DNA of 64,000 bases from Candidatus Cloacimonadota bacterium (GCA_021108395.1 JAIOQZ010000058.1:41549-105548); one strand, 5' to 3'; positions 51,150 to 58,903 are shown, counted from the first letter of the stretch. Numbers and translations are program-made. Notes: a model not told the origin generated them from the sequence alone.

Positions 51150-51652
51150 TTCTCCTCCTTGTCATGCGTTTCCGTCCCGTTGCCGGGCAGTGACACAGGC
51201 ATTCGGAAAGCGTTTTGTCGCCAGGCCTCATACAGCGCCACAGCGACAGTGTTTGCCAGGTTCAGCGAGCGAACCTCGCCCGTCATGGGCAGGCGCAGGC
51301 ATCGCTCTGGCGCGGCAGACAGCATATCAGCGGGCAGGCCGCGGCTTTCGGGACCAAACACCAGCGCGTCGCCCGGCGCAAATTCGGCCTCGGTGTAGCA
51401 ACGGCTTGCCTTTGTTGACAACAACCAGGTGCGCGCCGGCGGGATGATGCCCGCCAGTTCGTCGAGGCTGTCGTAGAAGGCCACGTCAAGCCGGCGCCAG
51501 TAGTCCAGCCCGGCGCGGCGCAACTGGCGGTCGTTGACCATGAAGCGCATGGGCCGCACAATGTGCAGCCTGGCGCCCGCACCCAGGCACAGCCGCCCGA
51601 TGTTGCCGGTGTTGGCCGGTATCTCGGGTTGCCACAGCACGACGTTAAACAC
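51146..51652 (-). CDS. trmL: tRNA (cytidine/uridine-34-2'-O)-methyltransferase, SPOUT family
   Basis: The GTG start at 51652 has GTGGAGG nine bases upstream. The 168-residue protein has the TrmL pattern: VLWQPEIPANTGNIGRLCLG, RRAGLDYWRRLDV, LVFGPESRGLP and the knot LRLPMTGEVRSLNLANTVAV. It methylates the wobble ribose of specific tRNAs. It is the first gene of the operon running to ribD. The palindromic repeat copy A (51675-51689) lies 22 bases upstream of its start. Confidence 0.95.
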   Translation of the reverse strand: MFNVVLWQPEIPANTGNIGRLCLGAGARLHIVRPMRFMVNDRQLRRAGLDYWRRLDVAFYDSLDELAGIIPPARTWLLSTKASRCYTEAEFAPGDALVFGPESRGLPADMLSAAPERCLRLPMTGEVRSLNLANTVAVALYEAWRQNAFRMPVSLPGNGTETHDKEEK

Positions 51653-51674
51653 CTGTGATCACCTCCACTGCCAA

Positions 51675-51864
51675 TGACACTGTGTGTCACCAGATTGATG
51701 ACAAAGTCGGCAATCTGCGGCGGCCTGCTCCAAAATCCCACCCAACCTCGTACGCGGCATTCCGAAGACACCTCACCCCGTCGGAATACCGCCGACCCTC
51801 TCCTACATAGGAGAGGGTACCCCATCCCATCACCGTATGAAACCAAAATTGACACTGTGTGTCA
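51675..51864. repeat. Element bounded by two palindromic 15-mers, with internal hairpin
   Basis: TGACACTGTGTGTCA occurs at 51675-51689 and 51850-51864; each copy is itself an inverted repeat (TGACAC-TGT-GTGTCA). Between them ACCCTCTCCTA (51795-51805) and TAGGAGAGGGT (51808-51818) form an 11-bp stem. No gene is present. One copy abuts the stop of the binding-lipoprotein gene, and the other lies just upstream of trmL. Confidence 0.65.
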
Positions 51865-52887
51865 TCATTCCATTGCTTCGCGCCACTCGCGCCACAGGCG
51901 ATCAAGGAATCGCTGCACCTCTTGCTGCGGCTCCGGTTCGCCAAAATCTTTCTCGCTGGTGGGCGCGTCATCGAAACACTGCGGCACACCCACGCCGTCA
52001 CGAACGGGCAGCGTCCACTGCGAGGTGGGCAGCAAGGCCTGTACATCGGCGCGTAGGCAAAAGTTCACGAAGTTCTCCGCCAGAGCGCGATGCCGACAAT
52101 CCCTCACGATGCCCAGCGCCTCGATATGCCGGTAACCACCCTCGACGGGAATGAAGGCGCGATAGCGGTCGGAAGCCTCGCTCATCTCGTGATAGCAGGG
52201 ACGCGTAGCATGTCCTGGAACATATGAGGCCTCACCCGCCAGAAACCTGTGATAAGCCTTCTCCCAGTCACTCTCGATTGTCAACACATTTCCCCGCATA
52301 CCCTGCCAGAACTTGTCGAACCCCGAATAACCGAAATAGCCCGATGTCCAATCGAACAGCGCGCGCCCTATAGTGGTGCTGTCGGGGTGAACGATGATGT
52401 ATGGCGTCAGCGGGTTGCTGATGGTCATCTGAGCCATCGTCTGCGGCGGCTGGGGAACGCTGCGGCTGTCATAGATGAACGCCAGCCAGGCCCAGCATAG
52501 CGGCGTCTGCCGCCAGGACGCATCATAGATATATCGCTGGGGCACCGCGCCAAACGCCTGGGGGCGGTATGGCGACAGAACGCTGTCGGCCAGCACTATC
52601 TGTGACCATGAGTTGTCCAGCCCCACAATCACGTCGGCAACGGGGTGCTCGCGTTCGCTCAGCAGATGCCGACGCAGGCGGGCAATGTTGGCGAATGGCT
52701 CGACATATACGCGGCAGGCGTGCTCTGCCTCGAAGGTGGGTATCGCCTCACGCAGAAAGCCGTCGCTCCAGGTACCGGTGGTGTAAATGACAAGGTCGTA
52801 GCCTTTGGTGAGATGATGGCGGGTCTCGCGGCGGCAGGCAGACAGCAGGGCGACAGCGATGAGCAGCAAAATCAGGACGCGGTTCAA
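51865..52887 (-). CDS. Thiamine-type ABC transporter substrate-binding lipoprotein
   Basis: The TTG at 52887 with GGGAG six bases upstream gives 340 residues and a clean lipoprotein signal (VLILLLIAVALLSAC); the reading to 53109 runs into mlaE and is rejected. The mature part resembles the TbpA/iron-type periplasmic binding family: LVIYTTGTWSDGFLREAIPT, VADVIVGLDNSWSQIVLADS, PLTPYIIVHP and EASYVPGHATRP. TbpA-like proteins bind thiamine for import. No permease or ATPase gene accompanies it here, so the transporter must be elsewhere. It follows mlaE after 29 bases. Confidence 0.8.
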   Translation of the reverse strand: MNRVLILLLIAVALLSACRRETRHHLTKGYDLVIYTTGTWSDGFLREAIPTFEAEHACRVYVEPFANIARLRRHLLSEREHPVADVIVGLDNSWSQIVLADSVLSPYRPQAFGAVPQRYIYDASWRQTPLCWAWLAFIYDSRSVPQPPQTMAQMTISNPLTPYIIVHPDSTTIGRALFDWTSGYFGYSGFDKFWQGMRGNVLTIESDWEKAYHRFLAGEASYVPGHATRPCYHEMSEASDRYRAFIPVEGGYRHIEALGIVRDCRHRALAENFVNFCLRADVQALLPTSQWTLPVRDGVGVPQCFDDAPTSEKDFGEPEPQQEVQRFLDRLWREWREAME

Positions 52888-52916
52888 TTGAAACTCCCAA
52901 ACACAAAAGACATGCT

Positions 52917-53678
52917 TCACGAAAAACTGCCAAACAGTACTGAGGCGACGACGAAGTCCATCAGTAGAACGAGGATGGACGAATAGACGACCGTGAGCGT
53001 GGCCGAGCGGCCAACGCCCTCGGCCCCGTCGCGGGTGTGCAGCCCGATGTAGCAGCCGATGGAGGTGATGATGATGCCGAAGAAAACAGCCTTTACCAAT
53101 CCGCCCCATAGGTCAGATGGCTCGAAATAGTCGCGCATGTTGAAGAAGAAACTATATACGTTCAGTCCATAGTGAAAGTGGGAAATGACGAACGCGGAAA
53201 GGATGCCCACGAGGTTGGCGAACACCGTCAGCAGCGGCACCATGACCATCCCCGCCAGAATGCGCGGCAGGTAGAGGAAGTCAACCGGATCAATGGCCAT
53301 CGTTTCGAGAGCGTCAATCTGCTCGCTCACCTTCATCGTACCGATCTCGGCGGCCATCGAAGCGCCCACGCGCCCCGACAGCACCAGCGCCGTGAGCACG
53401 GGCGCCAGCTCGATCATCGTGCTCTTGCCCACCAGTACGCCAATGAGACTGTCGGGGATGTAGCCCGACGTCTGGTAGCTGGCCTGCACGGCGGTGACGA
53501 GTCCCGTGAACCCCGATGTGATGCCGATGAGCAGCATCGAATCCCACCCGACGCGCTGCATCTGGCGCAAAATTTCGTTGCGGCGCTTGAACACACGCGG
53601 CAAGTGGCTCACCACGCGCCCCATGAAAATAACGTAGCCGCCAATCTGCCCCAGCACACCGCGGATGGTGGACAACAA
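52917..53678 (-). CDS. mlaE: MlaE-family phospholipid transport permease
   Basis: This is a membrane protein of about 253 residues. The start is probably TTG 53678 (GGGGGA just upstream, inside the dnaB stop region); TTG 53690 is an alternative, and there is no ATG. Motifs are GITSGFTGLVTAVQASYQ, GRVGASMAAEIGTMKVSEQI, IDALETMAIDPVDFLYLPRI and the late SATLTVVYSSILVLLMDF. MlaE is the permease of the ABC system that moves phospholipids between inner and outer membranes. MlaF, MlaD and the other parts are not next to it. Confidence 0.92.
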   Translation of the reverse strand: MLSTIRGVLGQIGGYVIFMGRVVSHLPRVFKRRNEILRQMQRVGWDSMLLIGITSGFTGLVTAVQASYQTSGYIPDSLIGVLVGKSTMIELAPVLTALVLSGRVGASMAAEIGTMKVSEQIDALETMAIDPVDFLYLPRILAGMVMVPLLTVFANLVGILSAFVISHFHYGLNVYSFFFNMRDYFEPSDLWGGLVKAVFFGIIITSIGCYIGLHTRDGAEGVGRSATLTVVYSSILVLLMDFVVASVLFGSFS

Positions 53679-53679
53679 T

Positions 53680-55011
53680 CTATCCCCCAAGTGAGCGGAA
53701 GCTGGTGAACTGTTTCAGGAAGACGAGCTTGACGGTGCCGGTGGGCCCGTGACGGTTCTTGCCAACGATGATCTCGGCCACGCCTTTCTCCTCGCTATCG
53801 GGGTTATACACCTCGTCGCGATAAATGAACATCACCAGGTCGGCGTCCTGCTCTATGGCGCCGGACTCGCGCAGGTCGGAGAGCATCGGGCGTTTGTCGG
53901 GGCGGCTCTCGAGCCCGCGATTGAGCTGCGACAGCGCGACCACGGGTACTTCGAGCTCTTTGGCCAGCACCTTCAGCGAGCGGGAGATGTCGGCGATTTC
54001 CTGCTGACGGTTCTCTTTGGCAGTGCGATTGCTCATCAACTGTAGATAGTCGAGCACGATGAGGTCGAGCCCGCCAATCTCTGCCTTCAGGCGTCTGCTC
54101 TTGGCGCGAATGTCGAGCGCGGAGTTGGTGCCCGAATCGTCTATGTAGATATGCTTTTCGCTCATGGCGTCGGCCACCTGGCTGATACGCAGCAGCTTCG
54201 GCTGGTCCATGCCGTAGCCCTTCAGCATGTTCTCCATCGACACCTCGGAGGCGCTGGAAAACATTCGCATCAAGAGTTCGTCGGAGGCCATCTCCATCGT
54301 GAAAATGCCAACCTTGAAATTGTGATATACCGCCGCGCTGAAGGCGATGTTGAGCGCGAGCGAGGTTTTGCCCATTGCCGGGCGCGCCGCCAATACAATG
54401 AACTGACCTGGCCGGAACCCGCCGGTGAGCCGGTCGAGATCGGAGAAGCCGCTGGGCACCCCCAGCACAGAACGCTGGTGCAGCGCCGCCTCGTTGATGT
54501 TGTGCAAGGTCTCTGGGATGATGTCGCGAATCAGCTCGAATGTTTTCAGGTCACTGCGCTCGGCGATGTTGAAGATGGCCTGCTCGGCGCGGTCAATGAC
54601 GTTCTCGACGGCGTCATCGGCAGCGTAGGCCATTTCGAGGATGTCGTTGCCGGTGGTGATGAGTGAGCGCAGCAGGAAGCGCGAGCGGATGATGCCGGCG
54701 TGATATACGAGGTTTGCGCTCGATATGACGATGTTCGACAGCTCGTTAAGGAAAAGCTTGCCACCGACTGCGTCGAGGTCGCCGTGACGTTCGAGGCGGT
54801 CGATGACGGTGATGATGTCGATCTCGATGTTCTCCTCGAATAATTCCGCGGCGGCGCGGAATATGAGGCGGTGCTGACGGCGATAGAAGTGTTCTTCGGT
54901 CAGCATCTCGATGGCCTTGGAAACACAGCCGGTGTCAATCATCATGGCCGAGAGCACAGCCGCTTCGGCGTTCAAATCGCGGGGGAGCATTCTCTCAGTA
55001 GCTTCGGCCAT
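53680..55011 (-). CDS. dnaB: Replicative DNA helicase
   Basis: The 443-residue protein has the DnaB N-terminal domain (LPRDLNAEAAVLSAMMIDTG, DIITVIDRLERHGDLDAVGG) and the RecA-like motor. The motor shows Walker A ARPAMGKTSLALNIA, LIVLDYLQLMS (Walker B), VPVVALSQLNRGLESRPDKR, and RESGAIEQDADLVMFIYRDE. It unwinds DNA at the fork. There is no intein. AGAGGAACC precedes the ATG. The end overlaps the mlaE start. Confidence 0.97.
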   Translation of the reverse strand: MAEATERMLPRDLNAEAAVLSAMMIDTGCVSKAIEMLTEEHFYRRQHRLIFRAAAELFEENIEIDIITVIDRLERHGDLDAVGGKLFLNELSNIVISSANLVYHAGIIRSRFLLRSLITTGNDILEMAYAADDAVENVIDRAEQAIFNIAERSDLKTFELIRDIIPETLHNINEAALHQRSVLGVPSGFSDLDRLTGGFRPGQFIVLAARPAMGKTSLALNIAFSAAVYHNFKVGIFTMEMASDELLMRMFSSASEVSMENMLKGYGMDQPKLLRISQVADAMSEKHIYIDDSGTNSALDIRAKSRRLKAEIGGLDLIVLDYLQLMSNRTAKENRQQEIADISRSLKVLAKELEVPVVALSQLNRGLESRPDKRPMLSDLRESGAIEQDADLVMFIYRDEVYNPDSEEKGVAEIIVGKNRHGPTGTVKLVFLKQFTSFRSLGG

Positions 55012-55019
55012 CGGTTCCT

Positions 55020-55796
55020 CTACAGGTTGTTATAGTGCTTTTCGAGACGTTGCAGGTCTTCCCAGGCAGCCCGTTTCCAGGCAGGGGTGCGCAGCAACGC
55101 CGCGGGATGGTAGGTTACATACACGGGCACGCCGGCAAATTCGTGCACCCGCTTACGATAGGCGCCCAGCGACTGATCGATGCCCAACAGCGTACGGGCG
55201 GCCACGCGCCCCAGCAGCAGGATGACCCCCGGGCGAATCAGCTCGATCTGCTCTCGCAGGTAGGGCAGGCAGGCCTCCACTTCTTCGCGGCGCGGGTCAC
55301 GGTTGCCCGGTGGACGGCACTTCACGATGTTGGCGATGTAGACGTCCTGGCGGTCGATGTGAATGGCAGCCAGCATTTTGGTGAGCAACTGCCCGGCGCG
55401 GCCAATGAACGGCTTGCCGGTGCGGTCTTCTTCCGCCCCCGGCCCCTCGCCGATAATCATGAGTCTGGCGGTGGCGCTGCCCTCGCCATAGACAACATAA
55501 TTGCGCCCCTCGTGCAGCTTGCAGCGCTGGCACGACTGGATTTCCCGTCCACGCTGCGCCAGAGTGTCGGCTTGGTTTGTGGCTGATGATGTACTGGGGT
55601 GAGACGTGGCGGCGGCACCGCCCTCAACTTGCGCTTGCGGTAATGAATCGAGCGTGTCTGCCGACTGCCCTGACCGCTGCGAGGTAGCAGCGACGGCTGC
55701 CTGCGGCACCGGCTGCGGGGCTGGAGTGACAAACACCTCGCGCAGACCCGACATGCGCAACAGCTCCAGATATTGTCTGGCAGCCTTCAGCGGCAT
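55020..55796 (-). CDS. Type 4 uracil-DNA glycosylase (iron-sulfur)
   Basis: The 258-residue protein has a 75-residue variable N-terminus rich in Ala, Gln and Ser. The UDG4 domain follows: CQRCKLHEGRNYVVYGEG (first cluster Cys pair), IIGEGPGAEEDRTGKPFIGR, ANIVKCRPPGNRDPRREEVE (third Cys) and LLLGRVAARTLLG, ending VYVTYHPAALLRTP. The enzyme removes uracil from DNA and binds a 4Fe-4S cluster. It sits between the omega-like gene and dnaB in the same operon. Confidence 0.93.
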   Translation of the reverse strand: MPLKAARQYLELLRMSGLREVFVTPAPQPVPQAAVAATSQRSGQSADTLDSLPQAQVEGGAAATSHPSTSSATNQADTLAQRGREIQSCQRCKLHEGRNYVVYGEGSATARLMIIGEGPGAEEDRTGKPFIGRAGQLLTKMLAAIHIDRQDVYIANIVKCRPPGNRDPRREEVEACLPYLREQIELIRPGVILLLGRVAARTLLGIDQSLGAYRKRVHEFAGVPVYVTYHPAALLRTPAWKRAAWEDLQRLEKHYNNL

Positions 55797-55802
55797 GGCG
55801 GC

Positions 55803-56027
55803 CTACTCCATGTCAAGGTCGATATCGTCTTCGTCTTCGATGATATAGTCGGGAATCACACCGGTGGCCACATGTTCGAGCGCGACTTCGGTGAGCTTCT
55901 TGTCGAATTTGTCCTTGAGCGTACGCGGCAGATTGTTCAGCCGTTGCGTCTCCAGGTTGGCCAAAAGCAGATACAGAAAGGTCATGTTGTTTTCTTCGAT
56001 AAAAGTATCGACCTTGGGGTTAATCAT
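55803..56027 (-). CDS. rpoZ: Probable divergent RNA polymerase omega subunit
   Basis: The ATG at 56027 behind GGAGGTAATGGG gives 74 residues, within the omega size range; the reading to 56096 overlaps gmk and is rejected. It has LYLLLANLETQRLNNLP where omega has the LVxxAAKRARQLN helix, and KKLTEVALEHVATGVI where omega has KPVTIALEEIAxGKI. The acidic C-terminus (IIEDEDDIDLDME) is also omega-like. Position directly after gmk is the usual place for rpoZ. The RAR core is changed, so the call rests on spacing, size and context. Confidence 0.65.
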   Translation of the reverse strand: MINPKVDTFIEENNMTFLYLLLANLETQRLNNLPRTLKDKFDKKLTEVALEHVATGVIPDYIIEDEDDIDLDME

Positions 56028-56031
56028 CCCA

Positions 56032-56646
56032 TTACCTCCAGAATGTCTCTTCGAGACTTTCGTATCGTGATATTCTATTCTCTTCGGCACGAACAATGGC
56101 CAGCACTTCGTTCACGGCCTCATCGAGGTCGTCGTTGATGACCAGATAGTTAAAATCATGGGCGCGGGCGACCTCGCCGTGGGCGTTGCGCAGCCGTAGG
56201 GCAATCGTCTCATCGCTGTCGGCGCCACGGGTGTGCAGCCGCTGTTTCAGCACCTCGTGACCAGGCGGCATCAAGAACACCGTAACCACAGGCAGCCCGC
56301 CATTGACAATAGCGTCGGCGCCCTGCACGTCGATGTCCAGCACCACATGGCGGCCTTCATCCAGCCGCTCCCGAATGAACACACGCGAGGTGCCATACAG
56401 ATTCCCGTGCACTTCGGCGGTCTCGAAAAACTGCCCCTGCTCACGACGCCGAGTGAACTCCTCGCGGCTGAGAAACACATAGTCGCGCCCGTCCACCTCG
56501 CCCACTCTGGGAGCACGGGTAGTGCTGGACACCGAGTAGGCGATGTCGGGGCGGCGCTCGATGAGACGGCGCAGGATTGTCGATTTGCCGCCGCCCGACG
56601 GCGCTATGAGCACGATGAGAAACGTGTGTCGCTTGTAACGGTTCAT
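56032..56646 (-). CDS. gmk: Guanylate kinase
   Basis: The 204-residue protein has LIVLIAPSGGGKSTILRRLI (P-loop), YSVSSTTRAPRVGEVDGRDY, FLSREEFTRRREQGQFFETA and HVVLDIDVQGADAI. It phosphorylates GMP and dGMP. It is followed within five bases by the omega-like gene and preceded by gcvH after 7 bases. The ribosome site is weak (GACGGATAG), so coupling to gcvH is likely. Confidence 0.97.
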   Translation of the reverse strand: MNRYKRHTFLIVLIAPSGGGKSTILRRLIERRPDIAYSVSSTTRAPRVGEVDGRDYVFLSREEFTRRREQGQFFETAEVHGNLYGTSRVFIRERLDEGRHVVLDIDVQGADAIVNGGLPVVTVFLMPPGHEVLKQRLHTRGADSDETIALRLRNAHGEVARAHDFNYLVINDDLDEAVNEVLAIVRAEENRISRYESLEETFWR

Positions 56647-56653
56647 CTATCCG

Positions 56654-57031
56654 TCAGCCTTCAAGCATCTCCTGATAATCCTTGGCGCTCATCAGCTTTG
56701 TCAGCTCGTCAGTGTCGGTCAGCTTCACCTTGATGAGCCAGCCGTTCTCATACGGGCTCTGGTTGATCAGCTCCGGCTTCTCGTCCAGATCGGTGTTGAC
56801 CTTGATCACCTCGCCCGACACGGGAGAAAGGATGTCTTCGACCGCTTTCACGGCCTCAACCGAGCCAAACGGTTCGCCGCAGGTGACGTCGTCGCCCTCA
56901 TCCGGCAGCTCGACAAAAACGATGTCGCCCAGTTCGTGCTGTGCATAATGGCTGAGGCCGATGTATGCCTCGTCGCCGTCAACTTTCACCCATTCGTGAG
57001 TTTCGCTGTAAAGCAGGTCTTCTTTCACCAT
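56654..57031 (-). CDS. gcvH: Glycine cleavage system H protein
   Basis: The ATG at 57031 after AGGAGCGAGAC gives 125 residues; the reading to 57160 has no ribosome site. The protein has YSETHEWVKVDGDEAYIGLS, GDIVFVELPDEGD and the lipoyl-lysine loop GSVEAVKAVEDILSPVSGEV. It carries the aminomethyl group in glycine cleavage, and H proteins can also serve in lipoate transfer. No gcvT, gcvP or lipoate gene is adjacent. It is the first gene of the gmk-rpoZ-udg-dnaB-mlaE operon. Confidence 0.96.
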   Translation of the reverse strand: MVKEDLLYSETHEWVKVDGDEAYIGLSHYAQHELGDIVFVELPDEGDDVTCGEPFGSVEAVKAVEDILSPVSGEVIKVNTDLDEKPELINQSPYENGWLIKVKLTDTDELTKLMSAKDYQEMLEG

Positions 57032-57175
57032 GTCTCGCTCCTCGTTATTCTTATATATCGTGATGCAGCCCGCGTGGATAGGACTGTCAAGTTTTTCGTG
57101 TCGCGGATGGGATATAACACCCCTGTGAACACACTTGTTGCAGAGGGCAAATTCCGGCAAGGATTTTTTGTAAGA

Positions 57176-57358
57176 TGGGGCGCCGCCCCCACCCCCGCTT
57201 ACCTTTTTCGAGAAAAAGGTAAGACCAAAAAGCTTTAGCGGATGCTGCGCATCCTTGTGTCATAAAATAGTTATTGTACATAGGAAACGTAGTTTCCACA
57301 AGAGTTTTTGATCAAACTTTTTGCAAAAAGTTTGCGGGGTTCAGGGGCAGGCGCCCCT
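57176..57358. repeat. Imperfect inverted-repeat (MITE-like) element
   Basis: The left arm (57176 to about 57236) and right arm (about 57300 to 57358) are imperfect reverse complements over roughly 60 bases. In outside-in order both read GGGGCGCC, a C-rich run, CCCCGC, then a CTTTTT/AAAAAG hairpin, then CCAAAAAGC or TCAAAAACT. The local palindromes are 57198-57223, 57313-57334 and 57343-57358. The centre holds two more small hairpins (57240-57254, 57283-57297). No transposase is present. Confidence 0.65.
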
Positions 57359-57442
57359 GTCTTGACGCACGTTCCGCAGTCACTTTCGTCAGCCGCTGTT
57401 TCATGCGCTGACAAAAAAAATCACGCAAAAGCAAAAAAGTGC

Positions 57443-57471
57443 TTGACGCGCTCATTTTTAATATACTAAAT
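57443..57471 (+). promoter_or_regulatory. Promoter of the division/cell-wall cluster
   Basis: TTGACG (57443-57448) is followed by TATACTAAAT; CTAAAT at 57466-57471 gives a 17-base spacer. This leaves a leader of about 60 bases before the mraZ ATG, a region where MraZ commonly binds its own promoter. Confidence 0.5.
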
Positions 57472-57536
57472 CGCACTGGATGTCACGTGGTCTCATTTTT
57501 TCTCAATCGGTCGGACTTACAAAGCAGGGGCGCATT

Positions 57537-57977
57537 ATGTCGGGTGAATTCTTAGGCACCTTCGAAAACGCGGTTAACAAACAGCGAATTATCATCCCCG
57601 CAGAGTTGCGCAAGAAGTTCAGCGCGGCCTCCAAACAAACGATAATCGCCACCATCGGCCCCTACGACAACATCGCCATCTATCCTCTGGATAACTGGAG
57701 CGCCCTGCGCGAACGACTGCGCAATGGCAGCGAAGACGACCGCGAACTGCTCTCCGACCTGCGAGACTCCGCCACCCCCGAGCAAAAGCTCGAAAGCCCC
57801 TATCGCATCAGGCTGTCCGACGAACTCCTGGAGATCGCCGGCATCGACAGCAAGGTTATCCTCAAGGGCGATGGCGACTACATCAGCGTGTGGTCACCCG
57901 AAGCCTACCGCCGTGTCAGGCTCCAACGCCTCGAAGCCCGTAAATCTCGCTACAAGTCCTCAGACTACCAGATATGA
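57537..57977 (+). CDS. mraZ: Transcriptional regulator MraZ
   Basis: The ATG at 57537 with AGGGGCGCATT upstream gives 146 residues, the usual size; the reading from 57480 is longer than the family. It has the two AbrB-like repeats: GEFLGTFENAVNKQRIIIPA and SPYRIRLSDELLEIAGIDSK, the second followed by VILKGDGDYISVWSPEAY. The first repeat has NKQRIIIPAELR for the more common DxKGRxxxPxxxR. MraZ represses the division and cell-wall operon in several bacteria. It overlaps rsmH by four bases. Confidence 0.95.
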   Translation: MSGEFLGTFENAVNKQRIIIPAELRKKFSAASKQTIIATIGPYDNIAIYPLDNWSALRERLRNGSEDDRELLSDLRDSATPEQKLESPYRIRLSDELLEIAGIDSKVILKGDGDYISVWSPEAYRRVRLQRLEARKSRYKSSDYQI

Positions 57978-58903
57978 GCCAGTATCACCAGCCCGTGCTG
58001 TTGAACGAATCCGTGCAGGCAATCACCCGCCCGGGCAATCGCCTGTTGGTTGACGGCACACTGGGCGGCGGTGGGCACTCCCGCCTTCTGCTTGACACCA
58101 ACCCCGACGCCACGGTGATCGCCTTTGATCGTGATATGGACGCGCTCGCATACGCGCGCGAGGAACTTGCCGGTTACGGCGAACGCTTTGTGACGGTGCA
58201 CGACAACTTTGCCAACATGCGTACGCGGCTCGCTCTGCTGGGTATTGGCCGCATCGACGGACTAATCCTGGACCTTGGCGTCAGCTCACACCAGATCGAT
58301 ACTTCCGAGCGTGGCTTCAGCTGGCGCGACGACGGCCCGCTGGACATGCGCATGAACGCCGGCGACGGCCCCACCGCCGCCGACATCGTCAACGACCGCT
58401 CGGTGGAAGAGTTGGCGCGAGTGCTGTTCGAGTATGGTGATGAGCGCGCATCCCGTCGCATCGCCCGCGCCATCGTCAAAGCGCGCCCATTGCACACCAC
58501 CACCCAACTGGCGGACGTGGTGCAGTCGGTGACACGCGCCCAGCATCCGCTCAAGAGCTGCGCGAGGGTGTTTCAGGCGTTGCGCATCGCCATCAACGGC
58601 GAGCTCGAAGCGCTCGAAATCGCCCTGCGTGACGGCGTACGCCTGCTCACCACCGGCGGGCGAGTGGCCGTAATCTCCTACCACAGCCTCGAAGACCGCA
58701 TCGTGAAACACTTCTTCCGCTATGAAGCATCCGACTGTGATTGCCCGCCCGGACTGCCCTCTTGCTGCTGCGGCAAGCACGCCACCCTCGAATTGATTAC
58801 CCGCAAACCACTCGTTCCGTCGCCAGAAGAAACCACGACCAACAGCCGAGCCCGCAGCGCACGATTACGCGTGGCCGCGAAACTCTCAGGAGTAGAAGCA
58901 TGA
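57974..58903 (+). CDS. rsmH: 16S rRNA (cytosine-1402-N4)-methyltransferase
   Basis: The 309-residue protein has HQPVLLNESVQAI, the SAM loop VDGTLGGGGHSRLLL, LILDLGVSSHQIDTSERGFS, LDMRMNAGDGPTAADIVN and ISYHSLEDRIVKHFF. The Cys-rich stretch CDCPPGLPSCCCG near the C-terminus is a variant of the family's CxCPPxxPxCxC. It methylates 16S rRNA in the decoding centre. It is coupled to mraZ and ftsL by ATGA overlaps. Confidence 0.97.
   Translation: MSQYHQPVLLNESVQAITRPGNRLLVDGTLGGGGHSRLLLDTNPDATVIAFDRDMDALAYAREELAGYGERFVTVHDNFANMRTRLALLGIGRIDGLILDLGVSSHQIDTSERGFSWRDDGPLDMRMNAGDGPTAADIVNDRSVEELARVLFEYGDERASRRIARAIVKARPLHTTTQLADVVQSVTRAQHPLKSCARVFQALRIAINGELEALEIALRDGVRLLTTGGRVAVISYHSLEDRIVKHFFRYEASDCDCPPGLPSCCCGKHATLELITRKPLVPSPEETTTNSRARSARLRVAAKLSGVEA

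Larger units (their letters stand above)
57032..57536. other. 505-base gene-free region between gcvH and mraZ
   Basis: No coding sequence was recognised; the short open frames here lack ribosome sites and family motifs. It holds an inverted-repeat element (57176-57358), a further hairpin GTCAGC/GCTGAC (57388-57412) next to A8, and the mraZ promoter near 57443-57471. A TTGACA on the minus strand near 57088 has no matching -10 for gcvH. Confidence 0.75.

Noticed and set aside
51781..51830. CRISPR-like or tRNA-like structure at the CCTCTCC hairpin
   Set aside because: There is a single hairpin with no repeat-spacer array and no cloverleaf or T-loop sequence.
52888..53109. N-terminal extension of the binding lipoprotein into mlaE
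   Set aside because: The extension is an out-of-frame reading of mlaE, rich in His and Arg; the TTG at 52887 gives a proper lipoprotein signal.
57388..57420. GTCAGC/GCTGAC hairpin next to A8 as an intrinsic terminator
   Set aside because: On the plus strand the stem is followed by A, not T; on the minus strand the T run precedes the stem. Neither orientation fits a terminator.
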